Made by a program: the position numbers and the translations under genes. The notes beneath the pieces were generated by a model. That model was not told the DNA's origin. It did not search any database and saw only the letters and a program-made list of their open reading frames with translations. A stretch of DNA of 64,000 bases from Arcuatula senhousia (Eukaryota; Mollusca; Bivalvia; Mytilida; Mytilidae): assembly GCA_963971305.1 (NCBI GenBank), contig OZ020307.1, positions 4,477,501 through 4,541,500 on the forward strand, written 5' to 3'. This document shows positions 55,525 to 64,000 of this stretch, one piece after another (the first letter of the stretch is position 1; every line of letters begins with the position of its first letter).

Positions 55525-56975
55525 AAGAGGCTCCCAGGAGCCTGAATGGCCCACCTAGTCTTGATGTCAACCCTATGAGGACTTTTGTACAGCTAAATGA
55601 GCAGAATTTTTAAGCAAGAAAAAGCTTTTCTCTATCTGCACTAGTTTTCATTCTATAAGCAAAAATAACCCACTATTTTTCACCTTCAAAGGACCATAAC
55701 CCCTTGAAGGGATCATCTGCCAATTTCAACCTAATAAAGACTTTTGTAGAGCTTAATTAGCTGAAACAGTTTTTCTGTATCTGCAATAGTTATCATTCTA
55801 TAGGCCAAAAACATAGTTTTTACTTTTAGGGACCGTCACCCTTATCATGGGTTTTTGACCTTTAATGTGTAACCCTACAAAGGTCATCTGGCAACTTCGA
55901 CTCTATAGAAACTTTTGAAGAGCTACAAAAGCTGAACATTTAAGCAAGCAACAGCTTTTTTTCTTCCAATTAAATTTTCTCATTCTGTAGGCCAAAACAT
56001 GTAAAATGTTATTTTAGGGGCTGTTATCCCTATAAGGGGTCGCTCATCTGACAATTTTGACTTTTTAGAGCTCAATAAGCTGAACATTTATGCAAGCAAC
56101 CGCTTTTCTCTTTCTGCTATAGTTTTCATTCTCAATGCCAAAACAAAGAAAACACGTAAATTTAGGGGCTGTAATCCCTTTAAGGCGTCATCTGACGACT
56201 TCAACCTTATGAAAGCTTTTGTAGAGTTAAATGAGCTGAACATTCAAGCAAGCAACAGCTTTTCTCTATCTGAAACACTATATTTCACCTTTTAAAAAGG
56301 GGTTGTTACCCCTATAAAGGGTGATCTGACAACTTCGACCTTATGAAGAATTTTGTAGAGTTAAATGAGCTGAATGTTTCAGCAAGCAACAGCTTTTCTC
56401 TATCTGCAATAGTTTACCTTCTATAGGTCAAAAACATGAAAAAACCCTTATCTTAGGGGCTACATCCCCTATAACGGGTATTCTGATAATTCGACCCTAT
56501 GGAGACTTATGTTGAGCTAGATGAGCTGAAAATTTAAGCAAGCAACAGCTTTTCTCTAACTGAAATAGTTTTCATTCTATAAGCCAAAAACATGACAAAA
56601 CGCTATTTTTCACCTTTAAGGGGATCATCTGACAACTTCGACCAAATATAGACTTTTGTAGAACTTTTGATGCTGAAGCATTAAATTGGCATCAGATTTC
56701 ATCTATCTCTTATACTTTTTGATTTACAAGCCAAAAACAGTAGTCCGACCCCCTGATCTCTATTTTTAGCAACGGCGGCCATGTTTTTCGACGGATACAA
56801 CTTTTATGCAGGACACCCTAAGGATCAATCGTACCAAGTTTCATTAAAATCTGTTCAGTAGTTTCACAGGAGAAGATTTTTGAAAAAATGTTAACAGAGG
56901 ACAGACAACAGACGACGACGACAGACGCCAAGTGATGGCAATAGCTGGACCTTCAGTCCAGGTGAGCTAAAAAAG
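55525..56975 (+). mobile_element. AGGAGCCTGAAT repeat element, copy 1
   Basis: Starts ACAAGAGGCTCCCAGGAGCC (self-complementary GGCTCCCAGGAGCC) then TGAATGGCCCACCTAG. Eight or so ~160-175 bp units follow with AGCAAGCAACAGCTTTTCTC, GGGGTCATCTGACAACTTCG and AGAGCTAAATGAGCTGAACA. Ends GACGACAGACGCCAAGTGAT and CCAGGTGAGCTAAAA. The ends share inverted TCACCTGG-like sequence. No coding region. Confidence 0.85.
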
Positions 56976-57430
56976 AGGCTCCAGGAACCTGAATCGCTGA
57001 CCTGAAGATTAAAATGAGTTGCATATTTATATGGGCGTATGAAATTTGAAAGGGGTGTATATACTACTTAAACCTAGGTAGGTTTTATATGGGTTATGTC
57101 CTTTTAAAGGCTATTAACGGTGATGGTAATAGCAGCCATAACCTTTAAAGCTTGGGTGAACACACTGGTTCAATTTGTTATACTGAACTTTGCTGCCAAA
57201 TTTTAAATCTGTCAGTCTCATGTACGGTTTCTAAAAAAACTTGAATGATAGAAACTTTTCATTCAAAGTTTCACATCGGCCTGGTACTTAACAGGAAGTA
57301 GCGGTCTGATAGGTCTTAAAGTTGCTTAGAATATACAATTTGTGCCATAATAATGAGCCTATCTGCAATTAAAAGTTATTCTGAGACAAACTAGACCGAA
57401 ATTTTTGTACATACTTTACCAAGTATTTCG
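56976..57430 (+). repeat. Truncated AGGAGCCTGAAT-type head plus AACAGGAAGT repeat
   Basis: AAAGAGGCTCCAGGAACCTG at 56972 is a diverged element start that soon fades. 57285-57420 is an AACAGGAAGTAGCGGTCTGA-type repeat. Confidence 0.55.
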
Positions 57431-57865
57431 TCGCAAGGGCATAAAAATAGATCCCATATCACCCAATCGGCACGAATTGTTCAGAGTCCATTCATATACA
57501 CACGAAAAAAAAATTTAAACTCCTCTAGACTATAATTGTGCTTTCAATGATTTGAAATAACTTTTAATTCTAAGGTTTTTTTTGAAGTTTTTATTCTCCA
57601 AAATCAGATTAAAAGGGTACGTGCTATCGGTTGAAAGTACCGTTTCGCTTTGAATAACGGCAGATTCTTCGTGAAATTAGACGTCAAACTGGCAGTATGA
57701 GACCAAGGATTCTCACATGTGCAAAAGCCGGATATACTCGATATTGATTCTTTGACGATACAGTATCAAAGTTTTGATAATGATTAAGAAAATAATGAGA
57801 TGTGGAATAAGTGAACGTGACACAGCTCACATAACAAGCGGTAATTTAGAACAACCAAAATGGAA

Positions 57866-58880
57866 CAAAAGGCTCCCAGGAGCCTGAATCGCTCACCTGG
57901 TCTTGAACAACCCTTTGAAGACTTTTGTATAGATAAATGAGCTGACTGTTTAAGCAAGAAAACAGCTTTTCTCTATCTGCAATAGTTTTCATTCTAAATA
58001 AGCAAAAAACACTATTATTCACCTTTTAAGGGGCTGTAACCCCCATAAGGGGTCATCTGACAACTTCAACCCAATAGAGACTTTTGTAGAGCTAAATGAA
58101 CTGAACATTTAAGCAAGCAACAGCTTTTCTCTATCTGCAATAGTTTTCATTCTATAGGCCAACAACACTATTTTTCGCCTTTAAGGGGCTGTAACCCCTA
58201 TAAGGGGTCTTCTGACAACTTCGACCCTATGGAGACTTTGGTAGAGCTAAATGAGCTGAACATTTAAGCAAGCCACAGCTTTTCTCTATCGGCAATAGTT
58301 TTCATTCTATTGGGCAAAAACACTATTTTTTGCCTTTAAGGGACTGTAACCCCTATAAGGGGTCATCTGACAACTTCGATCCTATGGAGACTCTTGTTGG
58401 ACTAAATGAGCTGAACATTTAAGCAAGCAACAGCTTTTCTCTATCTGCAATAGTTTTCATTATATAGACTAAAAACATGAAAAAACCCTATTCTTTACCT
58501 TAAAAGGGCCATAACCCCTATCAAAGGACATCTGACAACTTCGACTCAATGGAGACTTTTGTAGAGCTTTTGATTCTGAAGAGCCTAAGATCCTTCGGAT
58601 TTTTTCTATCTGTTATGGTTGCTGAGTTATAAGCCATTTTTAGTGATTTTACCCTATGTTCTATTTTTAGTAACAGCGGCCATGTTTTTTATTGAATCAT
58701 TTTAAAATGAGGATCATTTGTTGCCAACATGTCATATATCATTCCTGCAAAGTTTCAGTTAAATTGGATTAGTGGTTTCAGAGAAGAAGATTTTTGAAAT
58801 TGTTAACGGACGACAGACGACAGACGACGGACGCATAGTGATGGCATAAGCTCACATGGCCTTTGGCCAGGTGAGCTAAA
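57866..58880 (+). mobile_element. AGGAGCCTGAAT repeat element, copy 2
   Basis: Starts ACAAAAGGCTCCCAGGAGCC then TGAATCGCTCACCTGG; about five units; ends GACGACAGACGACGGACGCA and CCAGGTGAGCTAAAA. The terminal AGCTCACCTGG/CCAGGTGAGCT pair is inverted. Confidence 0.87.
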
Positions 58881-58894
58881 AACGCTATCAGACG

Positions 58895-60000
58895 TCGAGG
58901 CCAGAAGGCGCTGCTCGCTGTTCTGCAATTTGCCCATGGTCTAAATAAAATGCATATAATTCCAATCCAGTCCTGAAATAGTCACAGACAGACCCCCTTC
59001 TTAAACAAGGAACAGAAAACATCAAAAGACAAGTACAAACAAAAGCTTTGTCAAAGATTCCTGGCTTATAGGACAGGCGCATTTAAAATGTGGCGGGGTG
59101 AATCTAGTTATTTGGACCCAACCTTCCCCTATAAATATTCCCAGACAAAGCACATAAATTAACTCACAATACAAGAGTTAACATGCACTAAAGTATGTCT
59201 CGCCTGCCGGCACCATCAGAAACAATATTTTTTTTACTTACACTTTATTTTGAATTTATAAGGTTTATCAGTGTCTGAGATCATAAGGTACGTGTTTATA
59301 GAACATAAACATTGCTAAAATATGCAATAAAAATTATCAAAGTCACTCAACCAGAAATTCAAGGTCAAGGTCAAAAGATGGGGATGCAACTGTGCTAAGC
59401 TACTACTGGGGCATATGCATACCGAGTTTAATCAACCTAGGATCTATAGTTCTTGAGATATGGAGGTGTTCGCAAAACCTAACCATTGCTATTATATGTA
59501 TTGAAAACTGTCAAAGTCACTCAACCGGAAAATCAAGGTCAAGGTCAAAAGATGGCATGCAACTGTGCTAAGGTATTACTAGGTCATATGCATGCCAAGT
59601 TTCATTAACTCAGGACTTATAGTTTTTGAGATATGAAGGTGCTCACAAAACCATACCATTGCTATTATATGTATTGAAAATTGCCAAAGACACTCAACCG
59701 GAAAATCAAGGTCAATGTCAAAAGATGGAGATGCAACTGTGCTAAGCTACTACTGGGGCATATGCATACCAAGTTTAATCAACCTAGGACCTATAGTTCC
59801 TGAGATATGGAGGTGCTCATAAAACCTTACCCAAAAAGTTAACGCCGCCGCCGCCGTCGGTAAAGTAACACCTATGCCCCGCTCTGCTTTCCAGGCGAGA
59901 CAAAAAATCAAATCGATCAAAGTTCACTAAAGAGAATCTAAGACAAAAGACAACAAGAACAAGCGAACGGTAGAGGAACACTCGCAGTGACTGACGGTAG
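58895..60000 (-). repeat. Family A copy split by 174-bp-repeat copy 4
   Basis: 58895-59170 matches positions 1-290 on the opposite strand (GCTGCTCGCTGTTCTGCAAT, AAATGTGGCGGGGTGAATCT). After the insertion, 59908-60000 continues as in 61840-61930 (AGAATCTAAGACAAAAGACA). Confidence 0.75.
59171..59907 (+). mobile_element. 174-bp-repeat element, copy 4, inserted in a family A repeat
   Basis: Starts ACAAGAGTTAACATGCACTA, includes the empty-site sequence CGCCTGCCGGCACCATCAG, about three units, then CGCCGCCGCCGTCGGTAAAG and CCAGGCGAGACAAAAA. The flanks (CTCACAAT to the left, AGAGAATCTAAGACAAAAGA to the right) belong to one family A copy, which shows insertion into it. Confidence 0.87.
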
Positions 60001-61312
60001 GTTAGTCATTTTTTAAGTGTGATTTTACAATTTAATAACAGTTTGTAGCTTCATGTGACTCATACTTTTCGAAGACCATGTGAATGTTCAAAAGCTTTCT
60101 TCTTTTCCATGTCATGTTATGTAAATAAAATATGTTTTTTGTTTGTTACAATCATGTTGAATTGCGCTTGACAATGCATATTTGAGTTTAATACAAAATT
60201 ACAAGGACTAACAGTAAAATAGTGGTTAAAAAGTGTTTTGAAAATGTATAAGGGGTGCTCAACTTTTTTCCAATGGTATATTTACAACTCATAAATCCCC
60301 TCAGAGTTTAGATAAAGGACACTAGAGAGGGTACGTTTTCCTCCGTCTCTATGGTTGTAGACAAATACGGGATTTCTATCTCTATCATAGAGGATAAGTA
60401 CATGTAGTATTGTCGTTCTTATCGAATTTGACCCACACTTAATCGATCACTGACAACATGACGGGAACTGCTTACTTTTCCGGAGCACCAGAGTTCATTA
60501 AATCTGATTGAGGTTTGCTTTGTTATATGTAATTATATTTTATTGTGGAGATTTTTTTTTTTGTCTACTGATTTTGTCTTCGTCTTTTCGGATTCACGAT
60601 ATTTGTTACATTTTTACTTCTTTAATGTCATGTTAACAACATTGGAGGTTGGACGGTTCCATGCTATTTTTTTTACTTGTTGCCATCCTAACATGTATTG
60701 AGGTACGGAAACAAAACCTCTTATGTTATAGGAGTAGTTCATTTTCATGTAATTGTGCCATTTTAATTATTGACTGCAAACTAAGTTAAGTGTTACAAGC
60801 AATTTTCTTCTAATTAAAAGATGGTCAAAGGTAATATTGACAAAAATTAATTTAACAGGAAGTAGACGAGCGACAGACCGGAAATTAAATACCACAATAA
60901 GAGCCATACACTGACGCAGCATCAGTATATGACTCTTGTTGTGGTATTGAACTATATAACTCTATATATAAGCTATGAAGAGGCTGTTATTAGTTCTTCA
61001 ATTAAAATATTTTCCTCAATACCACCTGAGATTCACCATAAGCAGACCTGATTTCAGGAAGAAAACTTGATTCCGAGACTTTCTTTGAAAATGCAAGAAT
61101 AAGTTACTGCCTCTCATGTGAACGGAACCCTTCAATGATCATTCAATCAAACCAAACATTTGTTATAATAATTCCATTTACAATTGAAACAACCTTAGTG
61201 AGCACAAGTCCATCACATATACCACACACCACACACGTTCTGCTGTTAGACCATCTATAGTATATAATTGATGAATTGGTATCCGGATAATATGCCCAAC
61301 TATACACATGTC

Positions 61313-61438
61313 ATACTTCTTTTAATACCAAGTTTTGTCTTAGTCTATTCATTAGTTTCAAATGTCATACTTCTTTAATACCAAGTTTTGTTTAAAGTCT
61401 GTTCAGTAGTTTCATATGTCATACTTCTTTAATACCAA
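61313..61438 (+). repeat. 53-bp minisatellite, left fragment
   Basis: About 2.4 units of CATACTTCTTTAATACCAAG TTTTGTTTAAGTCTGTTCAG TAGTTTCAAATGT. Broken off at ACCAATAGACGATATTGAGA, where family B begins. Confidence 0.85.
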
Positions 61439-62290
61439 TAGACGATATTGAGATGTGGAATAAGTGTAAGCGACACAACAAACATAAACAAACAGCAATT
61501 CAAAAAATCACAACGGAAAACAGCAAGCAGTCTCCAACATGACCATAGGTCACTGCTTACCGTCTTGCATTGGCCCAAGACTTATAATACAATACAAAAG
61601 TTTCAAAACCAATCCCTAAATCATCAACGAAAGACCCAATTCTTGACATAAAACAGTTAACACAGAGTGACAAGGACAAACAAAGGCTTTGGCAAAGTTT
61701 CCTGGCTTAGGACAGGCACATATAAAATGTGGCGGGGTTAAACTAGTTTTTTGGATCCAACCTTCCCCCTATTGATAAGCTTGCACAAAGCATACATATA
61801 AAACACACTGTAAAACTCAATCTTAAAAAGTTCAATTCAACAAGAGAGAACCTAAGACAAAATACTGTACGAAAACAACAAGACGAGGAGGAACTCTCTT
61901 GAGAACACTCGAAGTTACTGACAACTAGCTAAGAAACATTTATCGATTGATGTAAAAGAATCAAATACATCAGTTCTAAATCCGACAGACCGACACCCCA
62001 CGTCAAAACAATGAATGATTTAGAGTTGTATCACCACACAGAACTGACATACTTGATCGCTGTGGTGCTTTTAAATAATACACTGGATACAAAGTGAAAA
62101 TTTAACGTTTTAAAGTTACTATCAAGCTATCAATATTTCTGCCAAAACATACCAAATGCAAAGATTTTACTAAAACATTGAATTCGTATCCTTTTTTCAA
62201 AAGGTTTTAAGCCAGTTTTTAATTTCCATAAGGTTGTTTTTGAATTTTTGTGCTTTATAAACTACATTGCTATAAAAATCAGGATGAGAT
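61439..62290 (-). repeat. Family B plus family A elements interrupting the 53-bp array
   Basis: 61440-61580 family B (GAGATGTGGAATAAGTGTAA); 61668-61830 family A core (AAATGTGGCGGGGTTAAACT); 61900-62280 family A extension. Confidence 0.7.
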
Positions 62291-63020
62291 ATTCCTAGTT
62301 TTGTTTAAGTCTGTTCAGTAGTTTCATATGTCATACTTCTTTAATACCAAGTTTTGTTTAAGTCTGTTCAGTAGTTTCAAATGTCATACTTCTTTAATAC
62401 CAAGCTTTGTTTACGTCTGTTCAGTAGTTTCATATGTCATACTTCTTTAATACCAAGTTTTGTTTAAGTCTGTGCAGTGGTTTCAAATGTCATACTTCTT
62501 TAATACCAAGTTTTGCTAAAGTCTGTTTAGTAGTTTCAAATGTCATACTTCTTTAATACCAAGTTTTGTTTACGTCTGTTCAGTAGTTTCAAATGTCATA
62601 CTTCTTTAATACCAAGTTTTGTTTAAGTCTGTTCAGTAGTTTCAAATGTCATACTTCTTTAATACCAAGTTTTATTTATGTCTGTTCAGTAGTTTCAAAT
62701 GTCATTCTTCCTTAATACCAAGTTTTGTTTAAGTCTGTTCAGTAGTTTCAAATGTCATACTTCTTTAATACCAAGTTTTGTTTACGTCTGTTCAGTAGTT
62801 TCAAATGTCATTCTTCCTTAATACCAAGTTTTGTTTACGTCTGTTCAGTAGTTTCATATGTCATACTTCTTTAATACCAAGTTTTGTTTACGTCTGTTCA
62901 GTAGTTTCATGTGTCATACTTCCTTAAAACCAAGTTTTGTTTAAGTCTGTTCAGTAGTTTCATATGTCATACTTCTTTAATACCAAGTTTTGTCTAAGTC
63001 TGTTCAGTAGTTTCAGTTGT
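62290..63020 (+). repeat. 53-bp minisatellite, main array, ~14 copies
   Basis: Near-uniform 53-bp units (ACCAAG at 62346, 62399 and on). The unit resembles the ACCAAGTTTCATTAAAATCT GTTCAGTAGTTTC segment near the end of the AGGAGCCTGAAT elements, so it may have arisen from one. Confidence 0.93.
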
Positions 63021-63214
63021 GTCCACAAGATGATACATAAGGATTTATGGCACATTTCTCAGATTAAAGGGTCATGACTTCCACAAAATCATGTGGATCA
63101 AATATTCCTTGTAACATGCACAACAAAATAAAGTGCATTTCTTCCATACCAAGTCAATTAATGTGTTGTTGTTGTTTGGGGAACTGCATGCACAAGATGA
63201 TACATAGGGATTTT

Positions 63215-63310
63215 CTAATAGAAAATAAAGAGATGTGGAATAAGTGTACCCGACACAGCCCACAATTAAACAGCAATTTAGAAAAACCACAATGGACAAC
63301 CGCCAGTTTC
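63215..63310 (-). repeat. Family B copy
   Basis: AAAGAGATGTGGAATAAGTG, CCGACACAGCCCACAATTAA, ACAATGGACAACCGCCAG: close reverse-strand match to 250-396. Confidence 0.8.
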
Positions 63311-63589
63311 AAGTTCAAAAGCCATTACTCCCACAAAATTTTGCAGATTAAAAATTCCTAGCATTAATTAATATGCACACCTTCATGTGGTGTACTTCAT
63401 GCATACAAAGTTTTGTTTAATCCATTTCATTAGTTTCAGAGCAATCATCTTAAATTAGTCTTAAGTTAAGATGGGTTGCATCTGCAATCTGTGATCACCC
63501 ATCCACTGATGGGCCAACAAACAGACCAGTAAAAACATTAATGGCCTCAGGTATAAAAATTGAGGAATGTTTCCATGGGGCAAATATGC

Positions 63590-64000
63590 CTCTCAACCCA
63601 AACAGGAAGTCAAAGTCCCACAGGTCTGAAAATTGATTGGGACATAAGATTTGTCATACATAACCTCCCTGCCAAATTCTAAATCATTCTAAACAGGTTA
63701 TGAGAACAGTTAGACAATAAAACCAAACAAGAGGTTCCCAGGAGCCTGAATTATATGCCTGAAGTTCAGGCTATTATGCAAAAACTATTTGACATTAGAT
63801 GGAGCATAAGCTTAATAAAGGGTGATCTGATAACATGGTTTAAACTAATGCAGTAAAATGTATGTAATATTTTAGCAATACAAATTACAACCAAGTTCCA
63901 GACAATAAATTTTGCTATGCCTGATGCGCGTTTCATCTATTACAGACTCATCAGAGGTGCTCTACCCAAATATTGAAAATGCCAAACACTGTATGAATAT
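63590..64000 (+). repeat. Mixed repeats to the window end
   Basis: 63595-63715 AACAGGAAGT-type repeat; 63727-63790 ACAAGAGGTTCCCAGGAGCC element head, cut short; 63915-63965 GCCTGATGCGCGTTTCATCT..AGACTCATCAG, a motif frequent in bivalve DNA. Confidence 0.55.

Overview
The window is nuclear DNA from an animal, most likely a bivalve mollusc of the mussel type. It is AT-rich, its genes are split into small GT-AG exons, and most of the rest is dispersed and tandem repeats of kinds common in bivalve genomes. No bacterial-style gene layout, rRNA, tRNA or CRISPR array was seen. Taxonomy is inferred from repeat style and gene structure, not from a marker gene.

Two host genes can be rebuilt exon by exon, both on the minus strand. 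(1) A complete GH29 alpha-L-fucosidase (secreted/lysosomal glycosidase): 8 exons, 18595 down to 11873, 461 residues. (2) A complete SLC5-family sodium-coupled solute symporter of the SLC5A8/SLC5A12/SLC5A6 type: 15 exons, 53259 down to 30862, 654 residues. Both reading frames stay open through every inferred junction. A weak candidate for the last coding exon of a plus-strand gene lies at 5658-5733, followed by a poly(A) signal. The two main genes are not obviously linked in function.

Layout. 1-11.8 kb: dispersed repeats, a nested ~3 kb repeat block (1.4-4.4 kb), the possible terminal exon, and inverted repeats at 10.9-11.2 kb. 11.9-18.6 kb: fucosidase gene. 18.6-30.8 kb: intergenic DNA with a 29-bp minisatellite split by TIR elements, a ~3 kb array of ~40-bp repeats, a 59-bp palindrome and a clean 440-bp MITE with an 8-bp target duplication. 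30.9-53.3 kb: symporter gene. Its intron 3 holds a three-level nest: a 174-bp-repeat element, interrupted by a Ginger-like DNA transposon (TIRs, CCGG duplication), which contains a LINE reverse transcriptase. 53.3-64 kb: intergenic DNA with two tandem-repeat elements, a broken orphan ORF, another 174-bp-repeat element and a 53-bp minisatellite.

The most striking observation is that each host gene carries a minisatellite made from one of its own exon-intron boundaries. In the fucosidase, the end of exon 3 with its 5' splice site is present six times in tandem. In the symporter, the start of exon 7 with its 3' splice site is present thirteen times. In both cases only the boundary nearest the rest of the exon keeps the full reading frame; use of the extra sites runs into a stop.
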